From NCBI GenBank assembly GCA_016844745.1, contig JAERMQ010000007.1:1-64000 (forward strand): DNA of 64,000 nt, written 5' to 3'. A program made the position numbers and the translations under genes. The stretch's first letter is position 1, and each line of letters starts with the position of its first letter. Shown here piece by piece: positions 17,440-25,542 of this stretch. Below the pieces are notes generated by a model that made no database searches, was not told the DNA's origin, and was given only the letters and a program-made list of their open reading frames with translations. This stretch comes from Ignavibacteria bacterium (GTDB lineage Bacteria; Bacteroidota; Ignavibacteria; Kapaibacteriales; UBA2268).

Positions 17440-17652
17440 TTTAACGGTTTGTCTTCGACATTTCCTTAATAATATTCCTGAATTCAAAGCTCCAGCCCGG
17501 ATTGCCGTGAACCTTGACAATCGGGTCGCCTGTCCTTCGTCAACGTAATGCATTCTGCCAATCGGCAGTTCAAAGAAATTACTCTTAAAAGGATATTCGC
17601 TTCTATCCAAACATTTTGGCTCGATTTTTTCATTAGTTTTTGCATTTCCCAT
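17440..17652 (-). pseudogene. Alpha/beta hydrolase (haloalkane dehalogenase-like) remnant
   Basis: The minus-strand frame starts MGNAKTNEKIEPK and reads SEYPFKSNFFELPIGRMHYV then DEGQ. It then loses phase; in the neighbouring frame the sequence continues GDPIVKVHGNPGWSFEFRNI, the oxyanion HGNPxW region of haloalkane dehalogenase-like hydrolases. After about 70 codons all similarity ends, without nucleophile or lid. It is therefore a frameshifted, truncated gene. Family membership rests on the HGNPGWSFEFR block. Confidence 0.65.
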
Positions 17653-17757
17653 ATTAGCTGATTCTCATAATTCTTTATAAAAATACAATATTAAGAAAAT
17701 AATTTATTGAGTCTCAACAAAAGTAGTGTTATTCCTGTGAATGCGGGAATCCATACT

Positions 17758-17860
17758 TTACAGTCATAAGTTCCTTCTGACTAACATAAGTACCTATCAT
17801 ATTTGTAACGGTATTAGGTTGTTCACAAGTACCTAATCAGAAAGAAATTCTGATTGGAGG
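17758..17860 (+). repeat. Structured repeat E2, copy A
   Basis: About 103 nt that align at roughly three-quarters identity with 18667-18777. Outer arms (CAGTCATAAGTTCCTTC and GAAAGAAATTCTGATTGG) can pair, and an inner hairpin has arms ATTAGGT and ACCTAAT. The arrangement suggests a folded RNA or a mobile-element end. No known family is recognised. Confidence 0.5.
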
Positions 17861-17965
17861 AGAACAATTTTATTTCAATATTCCAATTACAAAGATAATC
17901 TATTTCAATCAAAATTCAAATTATGAGTTCGCTAACGTTTATTTTCTTTCCATTCCGACTGTTGG

Positions 17966-18067
17966 TTCCTTTTGACGGGCAAGCCATAAAAAGATTGGAG
18001 GAGACAAGAGGTCTTTCCTACAATCAGGATTTCTTTTTGACGGGTAAACCAAAAAAAGATTGGAAGG
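17966..18067 (+). repeat. Two direct repeats E1 (TTTTGACGGG unit)
   Basis: Two copies of a roughly 35-nt unit, with TTTTGACGGGCAAG then AAAAAGATTGGA, lie at 17966-18000 and 18031-18067, about 65 nt apart. A third copy is at 18613-18652, beyond the dinD remnant. Each can form a small hairpin from CTTTT and AAAAG around the GACGGG loop. Confidence 0.55.
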
Positions 18068-18187
18068 TAAAAGAGTCTTATTAACTTGGACTACCTATAA
18101 TTAAGAGTTCCGTTGGGTAGGTAGAAGAAAATATATTCCTCATCAATTCGTTTCTATATATATAACTTTAATTTAAAAGGAAATTTG

Positions 18188-18575
18188 ATGGAATCCCAAA
18201 ATCTACAAAATTTCAAAACTTCTGTATTTGAAGAATTCAAAAAGTTAAATGAAAATGGTGATGAATACTGGTCACCAAGAGATTTTTACAAAATACTCGA
18301 TTATCAGAAATGGGAAAAATTTCTTGGAGTTATTGAAAAAGCTAAGGAAGCATGTAATAATTCCGGATATAATGACTTAGACCATTTTCCCCGTATGGAG
18401 AAATTGGTCGATATAGGCTCGGGCGCTAAAAGAGATATTGGTGACTTGTATCTATCACGTTATGCAAACTATTGCTGAGCTTGGCGGAACTATACCGGAA
18501 GAACTCCCAACGGAGGAAAGTATAAAGTCTTTAGAGAAAAGAAAAAATAAAGAATTGAAGGCTCGTACTAATTAA
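18188..18575 (+). pseudogene. dinD: dinD (DNA-damage-inducible protein D) remnant with internal deletion
   Basis: The first frame (ATG at 18188 with an AAAGGAAATTTG leader) encodes NGDEYWSPRDFYKILDY, KAKEACNNSG, DHFPRMEKLVDIGSGAKRDI and LSRYANYC, the N-terminal part of DinD. It stops at 18478. An overlapping frame (18462-18575) encodes AELGGTIPEELPTEESIKSL, which looks like the DinD C-terminus. The middle of the protein, normally over 270 aa, is deleted and the phase changed. DinD binds RecA filaments in E. coli. The remnant is flanked on both sides by the same structured repeats. Confidence 0.8.
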
Positions 18576-18612
18576 ACTATTCAATCATTTAAAATTTATT
18601 TTCCTCAGATAG

Positions 18613-18652
18613 ATTTCCTTTTGACGGGCAAGAAATAAAAAGATTTGGAGGG
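18613..18652 (+). repeat. Direct repeat E1, third copy
   Basis: TTCCTTTTGACGGGCAAG followed by AAAAAGATTTGGAGG repeats the unit found twice before the dinD remnant, in the same orientation. Confidence 0.55.
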
Positions 18653-18666
18653 AAAAGAAGTAACTA

Positions 18667-18777
18667 TCCTACAGTCAGAAGTTCCTTCAATTGCAATAAG
18701 TACCGACCATATTATTAATCCTGACTGTATTAGGTTGCTCCCAAGCCCCTAATCAAAAGGAAATTCTGATTGTAGGG
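18667..18777 (+). repeat. Structured repeat E2, copy B
   Basis: CCTACAGTCAGAAGTTCC pairs with GGAAATTCTGATTGTAGG about 90 nt later, with an inner ATTAGG/CCTAAT hairpin. It is the counterpart of 17758-17860, so the dinD remnant sits between two copies. From here to 18978 only AT-rich DNA is seen, presumably including the promoter of the next cassette. Confidence 0.5.
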
Positions 18778-18978
18778 TAGTTAGGTACAAAAGGTGGTTT
18801 TTTGAGTTGTTTAAAGGTTTTTGACATTTGTCAAGGAGCATATATTTTAAGAGTTGTTCTTATTAAAAAAATTTTAAAATTTTAACTTTCTTTTTGAAAT
18901 GATTAAAAAAAGAACTAAATTTGTTTGAAAATAGAAATTGATTTTTTGAAATTAGGAAATATAGAATAGGAGTAGATT

Positions 18979-19770
18979 ATGCCTATCAATCAAATATATC
19001 CAAATCCAACTGTAAAACAGGTCATTTTTCAGATTAGATTTCCAAATTTATTTTCTATGGAAAATAATATTGGTGATATACAATATAAAATAATGGAAGA
19101 ATTCCCTCAATCTGCTCTTATTTTTAAAAGACAACTTTTATTTCTTGATACAGGTGAAGAAGGATTATTTAAAGGTGTTCAAGATGAATTTGAACATAAA
19201 AGAGATAATAAGAATGCCGAACAACTTGGTGGAAAAAAAATATGGCAATTTAAATCTAATAAAAATTTTCAATTGAACATAACTGCGGATTCTTTAGATA
19301 TTACATCCCAACATCATAAAACATACCAAAAAGATGGCGCAGATAAATTTAGAGATATTATAGAATTTGTTTTAACAAAGTTTTTTGAAGTTATAAAAAT
19401 TCCAATCATTAATCGTGTTGGTTTGCGTTACATTGATGAATGTCCAATACCAAAAAAGAATAATACAACCTTTAAATCCTATTATAATTCTGTTTTTCCT
19501 ATTGATAGATTCAATTTGGCTGATGCAAAAGAAATGGTATATCGAACAGTAATAAAAAAGGGAAAAAATTTTTTAATTTATATTGAATCCTTATCTCAAA
19601 TTGAAAATCAATATAAGTTAATTCTTGATTTCGATGGATTTGCTGAAAACATTAAATCAAAAGATGTTTTAACCACAACAGATATTTTACATACAATAAT
19701 TGAAGATGAATTCGTTAATACTATAAGAGAGCCTGTTATTAAATTTATGAAACAAAAAAAGGTTGGTTAA
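18979..19770 (+). CDS. TIGR04255-family protein, first gene of a three-gene cassette
   Basis: This 263-aa protein of unknown function is recognised by the TIGR04255 pattern: VKQVIFQIRF at the N-terminus, a central Phe/Trp-rich part, and NRVGLRYIDECPIPK (about 145-160). No catalytic motif or membrane segment is visible, and it has many beta-strand-like stretches. Families of this kind are sporadically distributed and often travel with accessory genes. The next gene starts 1 nt after its stop, so the two are translationally coupled, and a third follows within 10 bp. A GGAG-type leader (AATAGGAGTAGATT) precedes its ATG. Together with nearby toxin-antitoxin genes, the setting suggests defence or maintenance, but this is inference. 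Confidence 0.65.
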   Translation: MPINQIYPNPTVKQVIFQIRFPNLFSMENNIGDIQYKIMEEFPQSALIFKRQLLFLDTGEEGLFKGVQDEFEHKRDNKNAEQLGGKKIWQFKSNKNFQLNITADSLDITSQHHKTYQKDGADKFRDIIEFVLTKFFEVIKIPIINRVGLRYIDECPIPKKNNTTFKSYYNSVFPIDRFNLADAKEMVYRTVIKKGKNFLIYIESLSQIENQYKLILDFDGFAENIKSKDVLTTTDILHTIIEDEFVNTIREPVIKFMKQKKVG

Positions 19771-19771
19771 A

Positions 19772-20023
19772 ATGGATTACTTCGAAAATCAATATGATTA
19801 TAACTCCTTAAAAAATTTAAGTACAGGTGGTAGCCAAGGATTTATTGATGAGAATAAAATAATCTCATATATTTTTGACAAATATCAAATAAATGTTAAA
19901 GTTACATCAAATAATGAATTTATTGGAATTACTGAAATCAAAATCAACAAAGAATTTTTATCTCATAAACATAAAATTACAACAAAAGGTTATCATGATG
20001 TTGATGAGTTTTATAAAGAATAA
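19772..20023 (+). CDS. Small hypothetical protein, second gene of the cassette
   Basis: This 83-aa protein starts at an ATG one base after the preceding stop; an in-frame TTG at 19763 is a less likely start. It is not recognised. It is polar, with QYDYNSLKNLSTGGSQGF and a His/Lys-rich end KEFLSHKHKITTKGYHDVDE. Tight coupling to the TIGR04255-family gene suggests a partner or antitoxin-like role, which is inference only. Confidence 0.55.
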   Translation: MDYFENQYDYNSLKNLSTGGSQGFIDENKIISYIFDKYQINVKVTSNNEFIGITEIKINKEFLSHKHKITTKGYHDVDEFYKE

Positions 20024-20032
20024 GGAATTTGT

Positions 20033-20677
20033 ATGTTTTATGAGAAAATACCTGATAAAGTCTTAAGGTTTGGAGATGTAGTTAGGGGTTTTATTTTAAC
20101 AAATCCAACAATTAAAGAGCCTATTTTGCCTAATAAAGGAATTAACCATAACTATAAAATAGATATTGAACATCCCAATTTTTCGGTTATATTAACTCCA
20201 TGTTGTTCTATTGGGGATGGTATGATTACTATATCGCCTCTTATCCAAATAAGAAGTGATTTTTTCAAAAATTCTTATTTTGTAAAAGATTTTACTAATA
20301 TTAACCGAAAAATGTCATCAGAACAAGCTATTACGACTGAAGAATGGAATAATTTTTCAATTGATGAAAAGATAAAACGAAATGAAGAAGGAATAACTTT
20401 TGCACTAAGGAACTTATTTATTTATCAAGATAACGAAATTTTCCACGAATATACTTTAAGAGGTCGGGATATTAAATACTATATGATTGATTTTAGAAAT
20501 TCTTATAAAATCAATTGTGATAAGATTAAAAGACCTGAGAAATTAAAAACTGTTGATGGCATTGTTATGGAATCAAAAGTATTGCAATTGTCAATTGATG
20601 CAAGAAAAGAATTGAGAGAAAAAATTGCAGATTACTATTCAAGAATCCCAATTGAGGATAAGATTCTTGAAGATTAA
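20033..20677 (+). CDS. Hypothetical protein with TPCCSI motif, third gene of the cassette
   Basis: This 214-aa protein begins 9 bp after the previous stop, with AAGGAATTTGT before the ATG. It contains GDVVRGFILTNP and FSVILTPCCSIGDGMIT (about 50-66). The latter resembles the V-L-(S/T)-x-(C)-C-D/S-I segment seen in uncharacterised accessory-gene proteins, where a cysteine may bind metal. The C-terminal 40 residues are helical and charged. No function can be assigned. It closes a compact same-strand operon of three genes with uniform low GC. Confidence 0.55.
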   Translation: MFYEKIPDKVLRFGDVVRGFILTNPTIKEPILPNKGINHNYKIDIEHPNFSVILTPCCSIGDGMITISPLIQIRSDFFKNSYFVKDFTNINRKMSSEQAITTEEWNNFSIDEKIKRNEEGITFALRNLFIYQDNEIFHEYTLRGRDIKYYMIDFRNSYKINCDKIKRPEKLKTVDGIVMESKVLQLSIDARKELREKIADYYSRIPIEDKILED

Positions 20678-20717
20678 TATTATATCGAACTAATAATGAT
20701 ACAAGAGGATAGTTATT

Positions 20718-20792
20718 TAAGGAATATTTAACTGAAACAAAAATCAATTTAAAATAGTCCAAACTTTAATTTCCCATGATTTATTTGATTAA
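20718..20792. repeat. Direct repeat flanking the PemK module (copy 1)
   Basis: TTTAAGGAATATTTAACTGA and the next 55 nt recur at about 70% identity at 21674-21750. The copies bracket the toxin-antitoxin genes; this one overlaps the last codons of the toxin gene. They could be the ends of an acquired segment. Confidence 0.45.
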
Positions 20793-21116
20793 ATAATTGC
20801 ACAATCTGTTAATAAGTAGCTTGTGGCTTTCATTTGTGATGTAGCCTATTTTTCCTTCGATGAATTCCTGTGGCAAAACGGTTAAATAACTGAGACGAAT
20901 GATGGATTCTTTTAATAATCCTGATATTGGGAAATCTTTAGAATTAGTGCTAAGCATCAAATCAAATTCCGGTATTAATTGATGAATTTGCGTACTGACT
21001 CCGCATAATAATAAATCGCCGTATTTGGGCAAAACTTTTAAAATTAAGGTTGGGCGCTTCTTGAATTTTCCATCGGACGAAAGAAGACTTGCAAGAACTA
21101 TTTCTCCTTCTTTCAT
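20781..21116 (-). CDS. PemK/MazF-family toxin
   Basis: This 111-aa toxin has the PemK/MazF ribonuclease barrel fold, which cleaves mRNA when its antitoxin is lost. The start MKEGEIVLASLLSSDGKFKK then RPTLIL is the typical first strand and loop with the conserved Arg-Pro. LPKYGDLLLCGVSTQ follows, and IRLSYLTVLP is the usual core near the C-terminal half. The antitoxin gene overlaps its start by 4 nt, so they are translationally coupled. The family assignment is good; RNA specificity is unknown. Confidence 0.8.
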   Translation of the reverse strand: MKEGEIVLASLLSSDGKFKKRPTLILKVLPKYGDLLLCGVSTQIHQLIPEFDLMLSTNSKDFPISGLLKESIIRLSYLTVLPQEFIEGKIGYITNESHKLLINRLCNYLIK

Positions 21117-21376
21117 GGCTGGCTTTCAATAAATGTTTTATATCCCGGATTTGGTTCTTTTAACATTGCTGATGTGTATTCTGGTTCTTCGTCCGAGTAT
21201 GCGCGAGATAAATTTGACATTGCAAATCTGTAAAATTCTTCGGAATCATCTTCTTCAGCACTATTATTTAATAATGGCTTGAAATCAATTTTCATCTTTA
21301 GAAACAATTCTTTTAATAAAATAAACTCTTGTTTATTTGCGGGTGTAACTATTAATGAAGTCATATCAGAACCCAA
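21113..21376 (-). CDS. Antitoxin of the PemK module
   Basis: This 87-aa acidic protein is encoded just upstream of the PemK-like toxin and overlaps it by 4 nt (ATGA junction). It contains TPANKQEFILLKELFLKMK, an EEDDSEE stretch and a disordered-looking tail EPEYTSAMLKEPNPGY, as in many small antitoxins that wrap their toxin. The ATG at 21364 (MTSLIVTPAN) may be the true start. It probably also represses its own promoter, as is common in such pairs; no operator was identified. Confidence 0.7.
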   Translation of the reverse strand: MGSDMTSLIVTPANKQEFILLKELFLKMKIDFKPLLNNSAEEDDSEEFYRFAMSNLSRAYSDEEPEYTSAMLKEPNPGYKTFIESQP

Positions 21377-21548
21377 TTATTATTAAAAATCTTTAAACGA
21401 ATATAAGTTGAAAAGATTGTTTTATTCTACTTCAACCCTCTGCATTCTTAATTTCATCATTAAAAAGACGGTTATGTATCAACTGATGAAAACGCTTCCA
21501 AACCTTCATTATCAACGGCTTTTACGGCTATGTTGTGGGTGCCATGAA

Positions 21549-21636
21549 GAACCTCACCCCGACCCTCTCCAAAGGAGGGGAGTTGTGGAACGAGCCTTTC
21601 ACTCCCTCTCCTTTGGAGAGGGTCGGGGTGAGGTTC
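21549..21636. repeat. GC-rich palindrome (CCTCACCCCGACCCTCTCC family)
   Basis: Arms GAACCTCACCCCGACCCTC and GAGGGTCGGGGTGAGGTTC enclose a second, inner AGGAGGGGAG/CTCCTTTGGAG pairing. A relative with CCACCCTAACCCTCCCC lies at 28545-28659. The element is much richer in GC than its surroundings. Confidence 0.75.
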
Positions 21637-21774
21637 CTAATTTCTCTAAGTTTTAATATAACTTACATTAAGCAATTTAAGGAATATTTTACAGAAACAA
21701 AAATCATTTGAAAATTGCCTGAACTTTGATTTTCAATAATTTTATTGATTATTGTGATTTTGTTTCTTCTAATC

Positions 21775-21905
21775 ATTTTAATCATAAGAATCATATAAAT
21801 CACAGTTCAGACAATTCTCCATTCATCTTAATCCTAAAAATCATATAACACCCAGTTCAGACAATTCTCCATTCATCTTAATCTAAAAATCAGGTAAATA
21901 ACAGT
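21775..21905. repeat. Three tandem ~50-bp repeats
   Basis: A unit containing CAGTTCAGACAATTCTCC, then ATTCATCTTAATC and ATCATATAA, is repeated about two and a half to three times with small changes. It lies directly downstream of the RCK-domain gene (minus strand). The function is unknown. The rest of the 21377-21927 gap holds the palindrome at 21549 and a direct repeat at 21674. Confidence 0.7.
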
Positions 21906-21927
21906 TCAGGCAATATTTTAATAATCC

Positions 21928-22962
21928 CTAATGAAGCAATCCTTCATTGACTCCAAATAATTGCGAAATATCCTTAGCCGACTTGCCGTTATTAATGAAA
22001 ATGATATAATCTCCCTCCTGAATGATTGTGTTTGCGTCGGGTAGTTTAATAATTTCCCTTCCATCCTTTGCGGGCTTGCTTATTCCAATTGGAAGCGAAC
22101 GGAAACGATTCCTGATATCATCGAATAGCTTACCAAATGTCTGGTTCAAATAAGGATTGTTTTTAACGACGAAATATTCCTGAATATCGTAGTCATCTTC
22201 CGATTCTGCGCCGGAAAGCAGGTCATTGTTGAAATAAGCAACATCCGGCTCGAAAATAAAGCTTGCTATCAGCTTCGAGGCTATTTCGTTTTTCGATAGA
22301 ACATACGAAACTCCTGCTTTAATAAATGTATCCTTTAATTCGATTTCGTCTAAAACAACTACAAATTTTAGATTCGGGTAGTCGCGTTTCAAATTGATTA
22401 CTTCGACTAAATTTTCTGAATCACTCCTAAGGTTTATAAAAACAATATTGGATTTATCTATATTGGCTTTCCTGAATAAATTGAAATTATCATAAGCCGA
22501 GTGAAGAGCAAAAAGCTGGGCGCGGGAAAATTCGCCGTACATCAATTCAATCGAAGGGCGTTCTTCCGTAATGACGGCTACCTGGCGCTTCGCTGAAATT
22601 AAGATTTCGACAATGGATTTGGCAAAGCTGTCCCAGCCTATTATTACGACGTGATTTGTAAAATTAGTACCATAGAAACCCATTGTTTTCTCCTCTCTGA
22701 CTACGGATAAGAAGTTCGAGAATTTTCCAATTATTATAACCAATAAAAATAAACAAATAATAAAAAATACGAAAACCCAGAAAGCAGTTAATGGCTCGAA
22801 AGAACTCAATCCGCTATCACCGAATAATTTATTTTGAAATAATATTAGAATATTTATTATTATTTCCCTGTTTTTGTCATACGCAAGAATGACAATTGCA
22901 CCAATAATCAATGCTATCGATGCTATTGTTAAGATTGCGCTCGTATTCTTTTTCAATATCAT
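21928..22962 (-). CDS. Two-TM RCK (TrkA-N/TrkA-C) ion-channel-like protein
   Basis: This 344-aa membrane protein has TM1 at about 7-28, TM2 at about 60-80, then a cytoplasmic RCK Rossmann domain starting NHVVIIGWDSFAKS (103-115) and a TrkA-C domain (about 250-335, LPDANTIIQEGDYIIFINNG). The layout is that of RCK-gated potassium channels. However, the segment between the helices (LFQNKLFGDSGLSSFEPL) has no TxGYG selectivity filter, so it is either a non-selective or non-K+ channel, or a regulatory subunit. It is monocistronic, with repeats on both sides. The RCK assignment is secure; ion specificity is unknown. Confidence 0.8.
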   Translation of the reverse strand: MILKKNTSAILTIASIALIIGAIVILAYDKNREIIINILILFQNKLFGDSGLSSFEPLTAFWVFVFFIICLFLLVIIIGKFSNFLSVVREEKTMGFYGTNFTNHVVIIGWDSFAKSIVEILISAKRQVAVITEERPSIELMYGEFSRAQLFALHSAYDNFNLFRKANIDKSNIVFINLRSDSENLVEVINLKRDYPNLKFVVVLDEIELKDTFIKAGVSYVLSKNEIASKLIASFIFEPDVAYFNNDLLSGAESEDDYDIQEYFVVKNNPYLNQTFGKLFDDIRNRFRSLPIGISKPAKDGREIIKLPDANTIIQEGDYIIFINNGKSAKDISQLFGVNEGLLH

Positions 22963-23051
22963 ATTATAAAATTACATATTTACATTGTCAATTCAAATTA
23001 TATCTTTTTAATAATAACAAATTGTTGAATAGAAGCTGTCTCAAAAACCAA

Positions 23052-23137
23052 GAAGAATGTCATTCGTAAGCGAAGTGAAGAATCCAGTTCCAATGCTGCT
23101 TCTGGATTCTTCACTTCGCTTACGAATGACATTCTTC
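23052..23137. repeat. Dispersed palindrome (GTCATTCGTAAGCGAAGTGAA family)
   Basis: Near-perfect arms of about 36 nt surround a 14-nt loop, with GTCATTCGTAAGCG on the left and CGCTTACGAATGAC on the right. The element lies between the divergently unrelated RCK and psd genes on the minus strand and may act as a terminator for psd. Confidence 0.8.
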
Positions 23138-23209
23138 CTTTTTTAGACTTATGAGAAACTCGATTTGCTTTATTCTTCTATTATCAGACTAAATTAATAA
23201 TTAACAATT

Positions 23210-23872
23210 TCAAAATTTCGACAACCTTGCCATAACGGTTTCGCCGGCTCTTACCCTGTCATTTTTCTTTACGAATAACTCGGTGCCTGCCGGAACAAAT
23301 ACATCCATCCGCGAACCGAACTTCATCATACCGAAACGTTCGCCGGTACGCACCGAATCGCCTTCTTTAATATCATAAACTATCCGCCTTGCTAAAAATC
23401 CTGTCAGTTGCTTGAAAAAGACTCTTCCGCAGGAATTTTCTACTCCGATATGCGTTTGTTCGTTTTTTTCTGATGCCTTCGGATGCCATGCAACCAGATA
23501 ATCGCCGGGATGATATTTGAAATATCGCACTTTTCCATTGATTGGAGAACGGTTAACATGTACATCCAAAGGAGAAAGAAATATTGAAATTCGAATCGCC
23601 TTGCCGGCTAAATACACTTTCTCGATTTCCTGGACAATTTCAATCACTTTTCCATCAGCCGGAGCCAATACAAGGCAATCATTCTGCAATGCTTCGGGAG
23701 GAATTTTTCTTTCAGGGTCGCGGAAAAACCATAATGTAAATGCTATTAACAGGAAACCTATTGTCAATAAGGCAATGCCGTACCAATTCCGGACGAAATA
23801 AACGCCCACTACAGTTAACAGCGTTCCTGCCAGAAGCATTATGATGATATTATTCCAACCGTATCGAGTCAT
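23210..23872 (-). CDS. psd: Phosphatidylserine decarboxylase, short (type II-like) form
   Basis: The enzyme makes phosphatidylethanolamine from phosphatidylserine at the inner membrane. The 220-aa proenzyme has two N-terminal membrane segments (about 9-27 and 32-50), APADGKV (70-76), the active-site histidine in PLDVHVNRSP (H105), and the self-cleavage site KFGSRMDV. There G186-S187 is cut to leave a pyruvoyl group on S187. The short length and GS rather than LGST are those of the pssA-linked short family. No pssA gene is in the window. The start has TTTATTTTTCC upstream and no clear Shine-Dalgarno site. Confidence 0.93.
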   Translation of the reverse strand: MTRYGWNNIIIMLLAGTLLTVVGVYFVRNWYGIALLTIGFLLIAFTLWFFRDPERKIPPEALQNDCLVLAPADGKVIEIVQEIEKVYLAGKAIRISIFLSPLDVHVNRSPINGKVRYFKYHPGDYLVAWHPKASEKNEQTHIGVENSCGRVFFKQLTGFLARRIVYDIKEGDSVRTGERFGMMKFGSRMDVFVPAGTELFVKKNDRVRAGETVMARLSKF

Positions 23873-23986
23873 TTATTTTTTCCGATTGTACAAATATTTA
23901 TATATGAAATTATAACAAAATTTTGTAATTTAAAAACAAAAATGTTAGTAATTAAATATTTGTAATATAAATTAAAAAGAATAATC

Positions 23987-25189
23987 ATGCAATTTACAGC
24001 ATCCATCGGAGAATTTCAAAAATTACTCCAAAAAACACTGCCTGCAGTACCGCCTAAATCAACTTTACCGGTGTTAGAGCATCTTCATTTTGCATTATCG
24101 GGTAACGAACTGAGTGTAGTAGCAAGCGACCAGGAAATCACGATTATGTCCAAAATCAATGTCACCGGTTCGGCAGACGGAAGTGTATTAGTACCCGGAC
24201 GACGTTTAAGCGAAATAGTGAAAGCGCTCGGTTCCGAAGGCAATATTGATTTTTTCAGTGACGAGGCGAAATCCGATATCAAGCTCCAGACAACCTTCGG
24301 TAAGTACAATATGAAAGGACTCGATGCAGAAGAATATTTGGATATACCGGAACTGTTCAAATCCAAACCTGAATATAACATTGATACTTCTCATGAAACT
24401 ACTCCATCCGGCGCTTCTTTCACTAAAGATGAAATTGTTCGTCTTGCTCAATCTTCCGGTTTTGCCGTTGCTACCGATGAGTACCGTCCTGCTATGACGG
24501 GAATGTTATTCCAGTTTCGCGGCACATATATTAATGCTGTTTCCACAGATAGCTTCCGCCTTGTGAAGGCAGTGTGCAAGCCTGAGAACGCTTCTTATCC
24601 TGTCGATACCGATGTGATAATTCCATCGCGCACAACCGAACTTATGAAGAAAATAGATGCCGATTCGGTATTTTCATTTGTGAAATCGCAGGGTAAATTG
24701 ACTCATATTCGTATTGAATACGGCAATACAATGCTCGTTTCGCGACTGATTAATGAGAAATTCCCTCCTTACGAAACCGTAATTCCAACCGATAGCAAAG
24801 TAAAAGCCTACGCAGACTGCCGCGAAGTTCTTTCGGCTATTCGCCGCGTATCGATTTTTTCGAATGCAATATCGAAGCAAATCAGGATGGCATTCGATTC
24901 GGAACAGATTACGATTATCGGCGAGGATGAGGATAGCGGTACATTAGCAGATGAGAAAATTCCATGCGAATTCGCCGGCGACCGCGTTCAAATCGGATTC
25001 AATTATAAATTCCTTGAAGAAGCGCTCCATCATATCGATGCTGATACTGAGGATAAGCGAGTCGTATTCAACTTTTCAGACCCGAACCGCCCGATTATTA
25101 TCAAACCGGATAATGACAAAGAGAATCTTCTGATGTTGATTATGCCCGTACGAATCTCGAGTTCGAGCACCTACAATGATGAGGATTGA
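23987..25189 (+). CDS. dnaN: DNA polymerase III beta subunit (sliding clamp)
   Basis: The ring-shaped clamp tethers DNA polymerase III and many repair factors to DNA. The 400-aa protein has three clamp domains: residues 1-130 (MQFTASIGEFQKLLQKTLP, then SDQEITI), about 140-270 (SGFAVATDEYRPAMTGMLF, STDSFRLV), and 275-395 ending LLMLIMPVRI, the conserved C-terminal motif. It is divergent from psd with 114 bp between. dnaA is not adjacent, so this is not the classical dnaA-dnaN arrangement. The gene is somewhat longer than the E. coli clamp (366 aa), with an insertion near residue 135. Confidence 0.96.
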   Translation: MQFTASIGEFQKLLQKTLPAVPPKSTLPVLEHLHFALSGNELSVVASDQEITIMSKINVTGSADGSVLVPGRRLSEIVKALGSEGNIDFFSDEAKSDIKLQTTFGKYNMKGLDAEEYLDIPELFKSKPEYNIDTSHETTPSGASFTKDEIVRLAQSSGFAVATDEYRPAMTGMLFQFRGTYINAVSTDSFRLVKAVCKPENASYPVDTDVIIPSRTTELMKKIDADSVFSFVKSQGKLTHIRIEYGNTMLVSRLINEKFPPYETVIPTDSKVKAYADCREVLSAIRRVSIFSNAISKQIRMAFDSEQITIIGEDEDSGTLADEKIPCEFAGDRVQIGFNYKFLEEALHHIDADTEDKRVVFNFSDPNRPIIIKPDNDKENLLMLIMPVRISSSSTYNDED

Positions 25190-25221
25190 TAAGAAAATTG
25201 ACGTTTGATTGTTTCGACGAT

Positions 25222-25305
25222 GATTGTCATTCATAAGCAAAGTGAAGAATCCGGAAACCCAATTGGGAATGGATTCTTCACTTCGCTAACGAATGACATT
25301 CTTCC
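25222..25305. repeat. Dispersed palindrome, slightly decayed copy
   Basis: The left arm GTCATTCATAAGCAAAGTGA and right arm TTCACTTCGCTAACGAATGA differ at a few positions. The 353-bp gap 25190-25542 holds this element and otherwise only AT-rich DNA ending in AAGGAGGGA before the next ATG. Confidence 0.75.
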
Positions 25306-25542
25306 AGACTTTTTCAACAGACTCCTAATCAATTATAGAAGTAAATATGGCTTTTCACATAGCTTCATATAAAGGAATAATATTTTTTTTAGAACAATAA
25401 CCAGCTAATCCTATAAATCTAAGTTCAGGCTTTTCCTTCTTCTAAAATTTATTTTTCAATATCATGAAACTATTTTAATTTTGAAACGTCAAAGATTATG
25501 TGATTAATATTATTAGTTCCGAATTTAAGGAGGGACTTTGAA

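Noticed and set aside
23987-25189. dnaN as a marker of the origin
   Set aside because: No dnaA gene or DnaA boxes lie near it; the boxes are 19 kb away at 44352.
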